A DNA stretch of 64,000 nucleotides from Siphlonurus alternatus (Eukaryota; Arthropoda; Insecta; Ephemeroptera; Siphlonuridae), in the NCBI GenBank assembly GCA_949825025.1, contig OX463786.1, positions 19,641,085 through 19,705,084 on the forward strand, written 5' to 3'. The position numbers were made by a program, and so were the translations under genes. This document shows positions 1-13,344 of the stretch, in pieces. Position 1 is the stretch's first letter; every line of letters begins with the position of its first letter. The notes below the pieces were generated by a model that ran no database searches, was not told the DNA's origin, and was given only the letters and a program-made list of their open reading frames with translations.

Positions 1-984
1 AAAAAGCATTAAATATCCATCACTTTTTTTTTTCACCATTGTACTCAAAAATACAGTCGTATTAGGATTTTTAAATGCATTTAGTTATATAATAAATTTG
101 TGTTATTACTGCAAGCGCCAAAATATTATATAATATTTGCTTATATAATAAGCAAATACTTTACAATGTTTCAGCAGAATCGTTAATGTAATTTGTAAAA
201 AGATGACGATCATAATAAAATTAATAGATTTTTGTCTCTATATTATATGCACTACACGTTAACAAAAGTGTAACAATTCAAAATTAACAACAAATTGAAT
301 AAAGATAATATTACAATACACGTAAGACACGAAAAACCAAAAGTAATATTTCGGAAAAAATATAATATTATTTATTGTACCCCCATGTGACGAGGTCTCA
401 CGAATTTATTAATAAAACAACTCGCTGCTTGTGTCGAAGTTGGTTGTTCAAGTTCTGGTTTTTTCACGTGATCAGACTGACCGGCTGCAATAAGAACTGG
501 TCTTTTGTATATTATATAGTGGACACTGGTCAAGCGACAGGAAGGGGAAGGAAATACATAAAAAAATAGGAAGATGCTTTTATGTTGGAATATTGAAAAG
601 ATTTAAATATGTAAGGAAATTGGTAGATATAGGAATTCATCGCCCTAACAATTTTATTTGAATCATCTCCCCTAGAGGTTAGGCAACTTGTTCTACATCA
701 AATCTGACGTGAGCTTGGAAAATGTCTTATTTTTCTTTACTGCAGCTCTTTCTTCTAAATAGCAGATAATTTCAAAGGTCATTAAAGATTAATCTCAGTT
801 GCTGCTAAATACAATATTATGATAATTTAATCACTGTATATATTAATAAATTGAAAGACCATTTTCCAAGAAAAAAATAATGCTTTTCCCATCCAGGAGT
901 AAAACAGTACTTTTCCATTACGTGGTTCCCCTATAGCATTGAATCATTGTACTTCCAGTTTATTGACAAAAGCTGTAGTGTCCA

Positions 985-1021
985 TCTTGATTGAGGTTTC
1001 CACGTTTCCCTCAGTCACAGG
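985..1021 (+). repeat. Fragment of the SINE central domain
   Basis: GGTTTCCACGTTTCCCTCAG preceded by a TTGATTGA word, as in the SINEs at 4130 and 61119. Confidence 0.45.
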
Positions 1022-1752
1022 TAAATGCAAGATCATAACCACGCATTTTACATGAGTCCGTAAACGTACAAATTATTAATTAATATAGGGTCTCGGAAGT
1101 AGAATTAATGAGTAAATAGATGTACTGTACTGGGTTCGATAAAAAAATTAAATTATAAAATATATTACAATAATTTATACTCGTCTTTATAGTTATGTAA
1201 AAGTGGACACTGGTCAAGCAACAGGAAGGAAGCTATATGTGGGGTGGAAGTATAAAAAATAATGTGCAGGCCCTTTGATTCCTTTGTACTGAAAATTTGA
1301 ATAGAAAGTCCGCAGGAAATTGTCAATCCCGGTCCGTAATAAAATATTAACAATAATTTGAGTTTATGGTTTTTGTGTACTCGATTTTATTTTTATTATA
1401 ATATCATGCTTCTTTTTGCATACTTCAGATTTCAATTTTAGTTCGCTAATATTGATTTACAATAAATATGAAGGTAAAATTGAAAAAAATAAAAAATGAA
1501 TATTATTGTAATATAATTCAATTATATTATTTTAAAAAATATTAAAAAAATTTCATAAATTATTTGTATTTTAATTAATAATTATTTGCTTACATTTTTA
1601 TTATTTTTAACTAATTAATAAAAGTAAGCAAATAAATAAAAATTAAAATACAAATAAATAATATTTTCCAATAACACCTTCTTAATGATCAAAGTAACTT
1701 AAATTCACATTTATATATGATGCTTGGACATATACGATTAATCCAGATTTAT

Positions 1753-1877
<125 letters not shown>

Positions 1878-2221
1878 CATTTTGCACTTTTAATATCAAG
1901 AAATTTTTAATAAAAAGTTAAAATTTTTTATTATAAGTATTTGACTAAAACTGCAACAGTTTATTTCATCAAATATAATATAGCCATTTTATTGTTTTAT
2001 TTTTTTTTTATACTTAAAATGCACTACCTACACAAATAATTATTTATATTAGATCCGAAGTAAAATATCAAAACATGTCCATTGCGTTATTACGCATGTT
2101 CCATTAATTAAAGAAAAGTATCCTGGTTTTAAAAATTTGTTTGAATTAGCAAATATTATAGGAAAAAAAATAGTTTATAATATGTTCTCTCCCTTTTTTA
2201 ACGAATTTCAAGTGACGTTAA

Positions 2222-2491
2222 AATGCTGCCACCTTCTTTAAAAAAAAATCATCGAACTCCGTACTTTCCTTATAATAACCAATACATACAATTTTTTTTT
2301 CATCCCCATACAAACTGGACATTGAAAGGGTTGTTCTCCCTCCTTATTATCGCACCCTCCATTTCCACCCCTAACAATTTCTTGACCCCTCGCGTTTTAA
2401 GCTCCCCCATAATTTCCGATAGCTTTTCTATACTTGTGTGTGAAGGAATGGATGTGTTTTTTTTTAGATCATGTAAGACGTAATTTATCAA
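2222..2491 (-). pseudogene. Possible decayed coding fragment of unknown origin
   Basis: The minus frame reads like protein (IEKLSEIMGELKTRGVKKL, then LGVEMEGAIIRRENNPF) up to NVQFVWG. After a one-base shift it continues GDEKKIVCIGYYKESTEFD to a stop. The amino acid mix is unlike the Phe/Ile/Tyr-rich translations of the surrounding AT-rich DNA. No family is recognised. It may be a transposon protein remnant or chance. Confidence 0.3.
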
Positions 2492-4129
2492 TGTCCATTA
2501 ACCTGTTTGTATGTATAGAGAGAGAGTTTTAAGCTTCTGTGAGAACCATGCAAGAGGAATTACTGGACATAATAAGTTGTGTATTTCTGAATTATGTTAA
2601 AAAATGTTTATACTAATACACTTTTGGAAGACACGAACGTTTATCTTGCTCTGCATGTAAACGTTGATTTCATGGCAAATTCATAGGTATTTTGTTTTCA
2701 GTACATTTTGTGAATTATTTAATAAAAATTTAATGCTAATTCAATAAAAAAATATATATTATTATTTTATATTAGTAATTAAAAAAATTAAAAAAAAAAT
2801 TGCTATACCATTTGTTTGTATAATTATTTAGTAATCTTTTGTTAGAAATAAAATATTTAAAATTGCTTGTTGTAATGAAGTGGTGTAACAAATGCGATAT
2901 TAATGTAAATGTAATATACCATATAATTGTGGCATTTTGATGTTAAACAATGAAAAAACAAAATAAAATAAAATAAATTATTTTAATTACAACAGCTGCT
3001 TCCTTGCTTCTCATTACGAAATTTAATATCTTCGAATATATTACTCTATTTCAAATATAACTCAATTGAGAACCATTGCTAAAGCTCACTATAATAACTT
3101 TCTGCCTTTGAAAATATTAAATTATTTGTACTACAAATATTTAAAATTATAATTACCTACTTTTAGTTGAGAAATAGTATTTTGAAAAAATATGATACCA
3201 ATAATAAAAACAAAAGGCATTTTTTAAACATTTTTGGTCAATTGCGCTCTTTCCAAAAAATTAACAACCTAAAACATTATTATTTTTTTACCCATATGCA
3301 TTATTGTTTCTGATGTTTTGATTTTTTTGTAAGTTTTGGTAAGATATTTTGAACTCCCTGAGTGCTATAGCTATTAAAGCACCTTTAAAAACATGCTAAA
3401 AGAGTTTGTGACGTCATAGTCGTTTAAATATTTAATAGGGAAAAAGTTACTTGCTTAGTCTTTTCCTTTATTTTTGAGAACTAAAAAAAAAAAAGTAATG
3501 ATAATAATGACTATTTTGAGGTTATCATTATTTGCAATAAAACTCTATCATGCTTATTGTATTTTGCACACCTTTCTCTCCTGCATGGAGTTCTGTTTTG
3601 ATATATTATCTAGGTGTGATAGATTAAAATTTATTTGTACATGCACTGTTGTGATAGAATAACAAACTATTCCTTCTTTTCATCGTGACATAAATTATTT
3701 AAGTTTATAATAATATTATTATATTAAATAGTTAGTTTATAGTTTATTTGTGCTTGAAATATTGTCACTAAAACTCACACTCTAATAACATTCATGCGTT
3801 CCCGAGGTGTACGTCAACATTTTCCCTCCCTAAAAGTTCTCACACCTCTCACGGACACCTGAGAAACATTTGAAGAGGGCGCTAATCCCTCGTCAGACAC
3901 GCCCACTTGATAGGCCAAGTAGGTCAATATATGTAGTCTCATATTTAAGTTTAACATTACCTGTTTTTTTATTGGAGCATTTTTACGCTGATGAGCTAGA
4001 ACTATTTTGTGTACTTGGTTACCTCAAAATTACAAATCTAATTTCTTTATTTCAAATTTGTTACAAGGATACAATGGGCTTAGAGCTTGAGACGAGGAAA
4101 TGGATAGGGATAAGGGGAGGAGGGAATTC

Positions 4130-4385
4130 ACTGAGGGAACCGTGAAAAACCTCAATCAGGACGGACACCTCTAATTTTTATCAATGGACCAAAGCGATGT
4201 CCAAAGTCTGGGGAACCACACTCAAGTGTATCAATGCACTGGGTGGAAAGCGAGATTAATTTACCCCAGGGAGAAACGTAATTTTTACTTGAAACGGTCA
4301 CCAATCCAAGTACTAATCACGCTTGACGTAGCTTGACTTCGATGATCTAATGAGAACCGGCCAATGCCGCCATGCTCGACCTCGA
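4130..4385 (-). mobile_element. 5S rRNA-derived SINE (SINE3-type)
   Basis: Read in reverse, the head aligns with the 3' two thirds of 5S rRNA: GATCATCGAAGTCAAGC corresponds to the A-box segment, and GTTAGTACTTGGATGGGAGACC of 5S is matched by GATTAGTACTTGGATTGGTG. A body follows, containing TTGGACATCGCTTTGGTCC, then a domain related to the one in the tRNA-Thr-like SINEs of this window (AGGTTTTTCACGGTTCCCTC). Confidence 0.8.
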
Positions 4386-7300
4386 AATATAGTATAGGGA
4401 GTTCCTGTAAATCTGTCTTAAGGTGTTTGTTGATTTGTTTGTCAATAAAAACATTTGCCTGAATATATTTTTCTTAAAACGATAGAGAATCATGTTCATT
4501 CATCAAATTATATGTCTTTGTTTTGTGTTTAAGGCCCCCGCGTGTACAATTATAAAATATAAATATGAAACACATAATGGAATTTCGGCCCTCGATTATC
4601 TTTTCATAGAGATGATTAGGTTGAATGTGAAATGTTGTTATTGTTATTAAAATTTATTTACATTCAAATTAGTGTCTAATTCAACACTTAAGAACATCAA
4701 AATTTCATGAAAAACATTCAAATGGTATAAAAAATTGTGTAAGTAATATTTACGTATTTATACTTTTACAATTTAGAATTTTTTACTAACTTGTTTTTGT
4801 TTTTGTTTATATTTTGTGCATAATTGCATTATTTTTTCACTTGTATTTTTATTCAAATTAAATTATTGTTAAATTTAATATTTTTATATTTTTTTAGTTT
4901 GAATATAATAACCATGTATTAAATTAATATTTTAATTAATAATAATAGTTTGTATTTTATTTTATACTTATTTGTATTTAAAATTTTAAACTCTATATAT
5001 TGATGAATAGGTCAAACCTGAATTATACAATCTCTCACTGGCCAGCACGCCGCGTGTTCTATCATGTTCTATGGCAAAGTAAGTTAGAAATAAGTAAAAA
5101 ATTATTGGACATAATTTGTTAGGGATAACAATTAATTCATCATACATATTTAATGATATAATGTAGACAATTGCCTTGAAAATAAATAACGTTGTTAAAC
5201 CATTCACAAACTTACAGACCTGCATGAGAGATATATTCAATAATCATTATTAATTAGTGAAGTTATATAATAAGTATTTGTATTCATTTTATTGTTTTTC
5301 GATTGTACTGTACATTACAATGTAAGCACGTCATAATCAATGTTATTAGCAACCACATGGTGTTTGTCAACTATATATAATATAACAAGTAAAATGAAAA
5401 ATTTAACAGCAATGTCTCTTACAATTAATATCAAACCAGAACTGGCCAATGAATATAAGTAAAAAATATTAATTTTAAATTGCAAATACAATCAAAATCA
5501 TGCTATCATCAGTTTGAGATATTAAACAATAATATAGCAAATATTACATCAACAAAAAAATAGTAGACAAAAAATCAGTCTTTCCTTGCAACGTTTTAAA
5601 AGTTCTTTTGTAAGGTTTCCATGGTTTCCTCAGTCACAACCAGGCGAATGCTGAGATGGATTGCTTAGGCCTTGGCCGCCCGGTTTGGAAGGGACCCACA
5701 AAAAGTTATAGGGTCTACGAAGAGCCGGGAGGTTGAATTCAATTCAGTCACTTTTAAATGTGGCCAGTATCCTATACTTGGGTTCAGTTAAAAGCTAAAA
5801 TAATAAAAATATTAAGTCCTGTTGATTATCAGGACGTGTACTGATACTAAAATTTTTCCACTTTTTCATTACAATGCTCAATATTTATAAATATATTTAT
5901 TTTTTTGTCTTATGAAAATTCTCGATATTTCTTTAGGGGTTCGAACCCTCGATCATGACACAAGTAGGGGTCAAGCTAAGGGGTGGTCTGGGGAGGGGTG
6001 TTTCTTATAGCCTGGGAATAATCCACCCCTATCTTTATGTCAGAGTTATTAATGATTGACCAGAAAAGCAAGTGACAGTCGAAGTAAGTGGTGTCCAGTA
6101 TATATAAGGGAGGGGGGTGATAATCCCCTTGCTCCCTTGTCTAACCACCCCTTTACTTATATATTATTATATAGGAGCGGGGTAAGGTTTTTAGTAACGT
6201 GTGAAAAAATTGTAAAAATAATACAAACTATATTTGAAGAAAATGTGTTTTATTGATTTTGTTTATATTTTATAATTTTACAAATAATTTTATTTATTTA
6301 TTTTTTTTTTAAATGTGTTTATTCCAAAAAGAACATATTAATGACACTTTACATAGATTATTACAATAATTAAACCCCAAGAGTTTGGAAAACTCATAAA
6401 CGGGGAACGTCAGTTTTTAAATAATTCAAGGCAAGATGGCAAAGATATGACAAAAAAAATTGTTGTACAGAAGAATAGTTTTTTGAATATTAGCAACTTG
6501 TGACAATAGACATACAGTAGTCTGGTTTTCATCTTGCAAAATATTAACCTGTGAATTAACTCAAATTTGATTTGGTTCATAGTCGTAATATTTTGAGCCA
6601 GAATTAAATTATTAGTTATCACAGAATGATAAAATAGTTTTTGAAATTTATTAATAAAAAAAAGTAAAGAAATGGATAAAATACCCCGAGTTATAATGTG
6701 ATAGTAACATTTTCAGCTTTTCATATAGAAAAATTAACTCTGTGAAGATTGTGAAGAATACTTAATATATAAATATTTGCATGACCATAACGTCACAGCG
6801 TTTTGCAGCATGAAATCAGAAAATGTTAATATTATTACATAACTTGGGATATTCTATCCATTAAATTTTATATACAAAAATTAAAATAGATTATAATAAT
6901 AAATAATATAAAACATTTAAAGGTTATTACCATATTATATAATAATTATTATAGTGTAGTGTAATTAAAATGAGCAAACTCCTTTCAAAGCCCCTTTTTC
7001 CCCATTTAAGTAAGGCCTCTTGATTTTACTAAAAAGAGTAACATTCACTGAATTGTTAGGAGATTTTTAAGCCTTTACAATAAAATCGGACATTGCAATT
7101 ACAAGCTAAGAATGACGTAGAAATTCGTAAAATTAACTTATAAAATTATGTTTTACTAGAGCAGCTCTATTTAACAGTAAATATATTAATTAATAATTAA
7201 TGTAAGACAAATTGTTTAAAAGCTCATTTGAAAATTCTCTTTATTTTTCTACCACATTAATTTCAATAACTTAAAAAAATTGCGAGGCTTATTTATTTTT

Positions 7301-8061
7301 TGGAATTGTTTTTTTTTTAAGCCATTTTCGATAATTAATTAATAATTTGTTGGGAAAAATAGCAAATTTTACCAACAAAATGTAGTAAAAACAAAATCAT
7401 ATATAATAATAAAAAATATTATTTTTATTTGAAAATTATTGAAAATAAATTATTATTATTAATTATATTTCAATTTTATTACATTTTTTTACTTCTTAAT
7501 TCACTCTGAATATATTGATGTTAAAAATTCAGTGTTTAATTGAACTGCAATTTTTTTAAAGGGAAAAAAACAATTATAATGCATTTATTTTTTTATGCCA
7601 TCTTTGTCACCGCAACACATGGACACATGGATTCTTAAATTTATCTTTACAACCTCTTTTTAATAATTTCTAATTAATTTTTTGATATAAAAAATGATAG
7701 ACAAAAAAAATAACAAAATTCTTAAAAGAAAGTGAAAACATATTTTTAATTAATATAATATTAATAAAGTTTAAATACAATTTATATTATAATACATATT
7801 TTTTTACTATTTTTTCTTTTATATAATGTTTGTTAAAAAAACTCGATTGCTGTTTTTTTTTTTTTTTTTTTTTTTTAATATTATTATTTTCCTATCATTA
7901 ATTCCCAGAACTGCAAAGTACAGTAATATAATATATTTATTAGCAATATCCATTTTAAAGTTTATAGTGATGTAAATAAGTAAACTAATTTTATTTGAAT
8001 AATAACTTTTTACCACTTTATCTAATTTCAATAATGTTTTCCTATAAAGGAATATATTCAA
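4386..8061. other. AT-rich DNA without an identified gene
   Basis: Only the SINE piece at 5618-5800 is recognisable. Open frames are short and low in complexity. Confidence 0.65.
5618..5800 (+). mobile_element. 5'-truncated copy of the Thr-like tRNA SINE
   Basis: Begins at the shared GGTTTCCATGGTTTCCTCAG domain and continues through the GGAAGGGACCCAC block to a CCTATACTTGGGTTCAG end. Closely matches 61119-61310 in reverse. Confidence 0.8.
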
Positions 8062-8158
8062 TCACTACGTTTACATGACGGTGTTTAATGCGTATTCATT
8101 GACGACGCCTCATAAGAATAACATTATCCGTCGTCAACGATTACGAATTAAACACCAT
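8062..8158. mobile_element. Partial copy of the 113-bp fold-back (see 11110-11222)
   Basis: Same left arm TCACTACGTTTACATGACGG and the same loop CCTCATAAGAATAACATTAT. The right arm is diverged and lacks its outer end. Confidence 0.75.
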
Positions 8159-9120
8159 GTTATATGTATAACTGCATATAATTATACTATATATACTACT
8201 GATGCTACACGCAAAACACTGCATTAGATTTTTAGAAGTTCTGTTTACAGCTCTTTTAATAAATAATAATAAATTAATTAATGATTTAATGTTAGACAAA
8301 AGGATGGTATTTTTTTTTTAATGTTAGGAAACTCAATTAAAAAAAAAAACACAAATAATTTATATTAAATACAATTTATAATACAGTATATATAATTTTT
8401 TTTTATTTTACGTTAAAAACTCGGTTGATAAATTGAACGTCGGCTAGCAATGCAGCCAGACTGCATCTCTTGTGCAGTGCACTTTTTGCTGCTTGATTTC
8501 TGAGAACTTAAACTCGATGTGGAGAGACATCGAGATATAAAAGACTGTGGAACAAGTTTTTGAGCATGGTCAGGGTTAAAATAAATATAAAACTACTACT
8601 TACTTATAGAAGCAAAACTTGCTCCGTGTATTGATACCTCCCACTCGAATCAAGATATTTATATTATATATCAAGGTATGATGGTTTAGATATATATTTT
8701 TTTTTAATGTCAATTCATAGAACTTTCAACTTTTATTACATTATTTTACATAACGTTTGAATTATACCTCTGTACATCAAGAACTTTACTCGATCCTGAT
8801 TTGTTGGTACATGTGTTGTCACGTTTTCTATAAAGGCGAGGTAAAATTTAAAAAAAAAACAAAAAAAATTAAATTGATAAATTGTGTGCTCTTCTTAATT
8901 AACTCCCCAAAAATTATATGTAAGTTATATGATATTGATGTATCATACGCCTTTGCATGGATAGCACGACCTTAACTTCTGCCTCACTTGCTGCAGCTCT
9001 AATGGGCAAAGAGATAGATAATTATGTAATTTTGGGACAGGTAAAAAGAGCACCCAGTGCACCCACGTCAAAATAGTTCTGGTTCACCACGCCTCTATAT
9101 TAGAGTTGTTTGCTGTTTTT

Positions 9121-9470
9121 GTTTACGAGGGAAAATAGCATAGCATCAGGTATACGGCGACGGTCAGGAGGGTAGAAAAGAGAAAGTGGAGGTCCAACTA
9201 CTATGGCATTAGATAGGAGAAATGACAAAAATAACTAGAAAAAAATAGTTTTGATTGTTCTATAATGATGGGATTTTTTTTTTATATATATACTATCTAT
9301 CGTTTATTGGCGTATTTTTAGAATTTTTTAAACCTGATTTGTTTTGTTTAATAAAGTGAAAAAAAATCAATACATAATTTTTTTATACATACTAGTCTGT
9401 GCATTCTGGTCCTCCATAGGGCAGCTTAACTTACAGAGGTATGACGTCAGCGCAATCAGCTCTATAGACT
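9121..9470 (+). repeat. Family C dispersed repeat (copy 1)
   Basis: Shares with 12936-13290 TTGATTGTTCT, TATCTATCGTTTATTGGCG, ACCTGATTTGTTTTGTTTAA and TATGACGTCAGCGCAATC. A third copy is reversed at 44907-45245. Where copy 2 has a 131-bp insert, this copy is uninterrupted. Confidence 0.7.
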
Positions 9471-9595
9471 GCGTGATAACGTCTATGTATTTCTAATTTT
9501 TTATATTTGTATATAGGCTGTATTACGCAGTCTATAAAGGCGTGGTTAACCAGAACTTATTTAATATTGATGGCGTTCTTCTTACCTAACAGAAA

Positions 9596-9928
9596 ATGGA
9601 CAACATACTTGAAAAAAAATTATTGCAGAAATGAATAGAGGGTACCAAATTATGCTACTCTGAATTTTTTCAGATTTTTTTGAGACTCAGAACTATTTTT
9701 AAATAATTATTGAAAGTGCGGCCACGCCCCCTGGAGGCGTCAATAGGCGTCCAGTCTCTATCCTTTTTATTAAAGCTGCAGGTGTGCCAACTGAAATCAC
9801 AGGACTTTCAATAATTATTTGAAAATAGTTCTGGGTCTCAAAAAAATGTGAAAAAATTCAGAGTAGCATAATTTGGTACCATCTATTCATTTCTGCAATA
9901 AAATTTTTTCATACAGTATGTTGTCCAT
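9596..9928. mobile_element. Family B fold-back element (copy 1)
   Basis: A 333-bp inverted repeat with ends ATGGACAACATAC/GTATGTTGTCCAT and an internal GAATAGAGGGTACCAAATTA mirrored at the other end. The centre is GC-richer, with GGCCACGCCCCCTGGAGGCG. Other copies at 19391, 24946, 26690 and 30334. Confidence 0.85.
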
Positions 9929-10068
9929 TGTAAATCTGCATCTCTCTGTCTATTGAAGCTGCAGCTCTAGCAAAAGTGAGGCAGGAATAAAATTCGTGCT
10001 GTCCCGCGCGAAGTGTACATGTATTTTTATGTTTCCTTCAATAATTTCTTTTAAATGAGTGAAAAATC

Positions 10069-10447
10069 TTAAGGGTAAGATAACGCCACCAATGTTAAAA
10101 AAAAAAAAAATCCCTCACACGAAAATTATGAAAAAAATTTAAAATGTTCTCCTCTACACCCCCTATCAATAGCTAAAATATCAGGTATAATACAAATTCG
10201 ATCTAGTTTTTGAGTTTTTAATTTTTAAAGTTGACTAATTTAACATGGAAGTTCCATTTCTCCATGTTAAAGTAGTCAACTTTAAAAATTCATAACTCAA
10301 AAACTAGATCGAATTTATATACCTGCTATTTTAGCTACTGATAGAGGGTGTATATAGAGGAAAACATTTTAAATTATTTTCATAATTTTTATGAATGGGA
10401 TTTTTTTTTAGCATTGGGCCAGCTGATCCGTATTATCTCTACCTTAA
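10069..10447. mobile_element. Family A fold-back element (copy 1)
   Basis: TTAA-bounded inverted repeat. The arms share TCCATGTTAAAGTAGTCAAC, ACTCAAAAACTAGATCGAAT and AACATTTTAAATT/AATTTAAAATGTT. The outer ends are slightly diverged (TTAAGGGTAAGATAACGCC; the right end is ACCTTAA). An AAATGAGTRAAAAATCTTAA-like sequence lies on both sides. Confidence 0.85.
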
Positions 10448-11109
10448 ATGAGTAAAAAATCTTAATTTTCCTCCACCTGGTATCGAACTCAAGTCCTTTT
10501 CTCACACAATCCCACCTTTAATGACTAAGTACTCTGATCTGAACATCGTTATGTGAATTCTGTGAGAGAGCAGACGCTTTTTATTTTGTCTCAGTAACAA
10601 CTTTTAGAATCAGACGTTTCTTTATAAGGCTACCAACTCGTATTCAAGTTTCCATTTTTTTTTTATTATTATTATTAACTGCATAACCACGTACGTATAC
10701 TTGCATTATAACTGCAGACTATTATTTTTTTTTTAAATGATTAATATTAACTTTTGAAATATACCGCAAACTTAATTATGTTACCGTATATTATACATGT
10801 ATTTTTTATATTATTATTATTATTAATCGATATGTAATGTTCTTTTTATATTATATATTACATGTTATATGATAAAAATAATAAAATATATATTATTATA
10901 ATAATAATTTAATTCAATATTAATTGGTAATAATTTTATGAAGTTGTTTATTAATCGAAAGGTATTATGTTTTATCACATAATTTATGTTCTTGCACGAT
11001 GAAGATATCTTTCAAGCATATAAATATTATTGTTATATTTAAATTACATTGTACAAATGTACACTAAATTGCATATAAAATATCTGTTTATTAAAATTAA
11101 GATCATCAT

Positions 11110-11222
11110 TCACTACGTTTACATGACGGTGTTTAATGCGTATTCGTTGACGACGCCTCATAAGAATAACATTATCCGTCGTCAACGAATACGTATTAAA
11201 CACCGTCATGTAAACGTAGTGA
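11110..11222. mobile_element. 113-bp near-perfect fold-back MITE
   Basis: About 46-nt arms, TCACTACGTTTACATGACGG inwards to TTGACGACG, are mirrored almost perfectly around a ~21-nt loop. A partial copy is at 8062-8158. Confidence 0.9.
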
Positions 11223-11333
11223 TTGTATTATTAACAAATCACATTATGATATAATATATTTTATGATGTTATTTATTAAAGAAGAAAGGCCTAATATTTT
11301 TAAAACAAAAATTTAAAAACTATTTATATAATA

Positions 11334-11506
11334 TTGGGGGGCATTCAGAAAGCACTTTAACCCCAACTTTAGCCCCAAGTTTTATCCCTGGTACTAAACA
11401 TGGTGCTAAACCAGGGGCTAACCATTTCTAGCTCCTATAGTTTAGCATCATGTTTAGTACCAGGAATAAAACTTGGGGTTAAATTGCTTTGTGAATGTCC
11501 CCCATT
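11334..11506. mobile_element. Fold-back MITE with GGGGGCATTCA ends
   Basis: TGGGGGGCATTCA pairs with TGAATGTCCCCCA. Internal mirrored words include TTTAACCCCAA/TTGGGGTTAAA and GTACTAAACATG/CATGTTTAGTAC. A diverged relative may lie at 11912-12165 (GAGTATTCACAAAATACTTA, CATGTTTAGTAC). Confidence 0.8.
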
Positions 11507-12736
11507 GTTATTATAGTAATATATAATAGTATTTTATTAGCGTTTTAGAAGTTCTGAATAATGAGCTATCTCATGTGAAAATTTAGCTTATTATTCTGAA
11601 TGAGGGGCGTTTATAATATGTTATTTGACAAGCTTTTTTAGCTTTTTTGTTAAAAAATAAACTTATAAGTAATTAGATCGATAGATGATACATATACATT
11701 TCATTCCTATTGTTATAATTTCAGTTAAATATTAGTTCATTTTATTTAATGATTATTTTCTTTTAACCCCTGCAAGGTAGGCAACTTTCTTTACATCAAT
11801 GTTATTCATAAGGAAACTTGAATGCCTGCAAACATATTTTTATTTTTAATCTTAAATAACTAGGAAATTGACAGAGTTACTTCACTCAAACAATAAACTA
11901 TATGAGGAGTATTCACAAAATACTTAATTCCCAATTTAAACTTTAATATCAATTTCTCCTGGGCTAAATGGAGTACTATCAACCATGTTACTAACAAAAT
12001 GTGATCAAAATGCTATACTTTTTAAAATGACTGAATCAGCCTAAATCTGTGCTGTAACGTATGGCAATGTATTAATAATCATTAGTAGATCTGTAGCACA
12101 GATTTAGACCCAACGTTTAGTATCATGTTTAGTACTTGATTTAATCTAGGATAAAGTGGATATCTTTTGAGAGGGAAAAAAAAGTTTAAAAAAAAATTGC
12201 ATTACATAAATATATAACCACTTTATTTTATGTTTAAAATTATATTAATTAATATATTATATAATTAAAAATATCAATATTTTATTTGAATAAAATTAAA
12301 TAGCCCGAGTCTATTTCAAAATATTTCTGAGATAATATTAATGTAAAAAATTGATAAAAATACAATACTTGAAAATAAATCATGGTAACATCACTTTTGT
12401 GTATCATAAATATATTATATATTATAATAACATATATTATACAACCAGATTGTAATATAAAATTATTATCTCACGTTTAATAATTTTATATTGTAGAAAT
12501 TATATTTCATATGATCTATCCTCATAACTTAAAAGTAAAAACCATGTAAGGTTATATTACAAGCAAACTTTGACAATACAGTACGAGAAGTTAATTATGA
12601 TCACATATTGTTACCCTCCGGCACTTCATGTTTAATTCACAACACGCGTCGTATATAAAAAAACATTTTATACCTGCTCTTGCTTTCTTGTAAGTAGTGC
12701 ATCCAGCATCTCGTAGAAAGACCTGCAGGTAACAAT

Positions 12737-12762
12737 GGTAGGTAGGTAGGTAGGTAGGTAGG
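12737..12762. repeat. (GGTA)n microsatellite
   Basis: Six to seven GGTA units. Confidence 0.9.
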
Positions 12763-12935
12763 GAAGCTTTTAATATTAAGTTTATCGTTTTTTTATTGCA
12801 TATTTCGATACTTCGAGTTAGGTATTGTCAATTTTTTCTAACCCTCTAACACTCGCGTGCTGGCAAAAATATGACATCATAGTTTATATGCAAATAATAT
12901 TTAAGTATAGAGTTGTAAAATTTGAAGAAAAAAAG

Positions 12936-13290
12936 TTTTGATTGTTCTTTAACGATGCGATTCATGAAACAGTTAGCCAGGTTTCTAACCACGTTTAACT
13001 ATACCTGGTTTACGTGTTAAACCATCTAGTTAAACGTGGTTAAGTTAAACGTGGTTAGAAACCTAGCTAACTGCTTCATGAATCGAGCCCAATGATGCGA
13101 TTTTTTTTTTCTATGCTATCTATCGATTATTGGCGTCTTTTTAAAATTTTTGAACCTGATTTGTTTTGTTTAATAAAGTGAAAAAAAATCAATACATAAT
13201 TTGTATTTACTAGACTATGCGTATTCTGGTCCTCCATAGGGCAGCCTAACTTACAGGGGTATGACGTCAGCGCAATCAACTCTATAGGAA
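12936..13290 (+). repeat. Family C dispersed repeat (copy 2), interrupted
   Basis: Matches 9252-9470. It is split by a 131-bp fold-back insertion at 12963-13093. Confidence 0.7.
12963..13093. mobile_element. 131-bp fold-back MITE inserted in the family C repeat
   Basis: Mirrored arms share GTTTCTAACCACGTTTAACT. Flanked by GATGCGATT on both sides (12954-12962, 13094-13102). The uninterrupted family C copy near 9265 gives the empty site. An 8-9 bp duplication would fit hAT. Confidence 0.75.
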
Positions 13291-13344
13291 AAGATGCTGA
13301 ATGACTATGATGCTATAGTGTTTTGAAGCACGATTATGAAAAAT

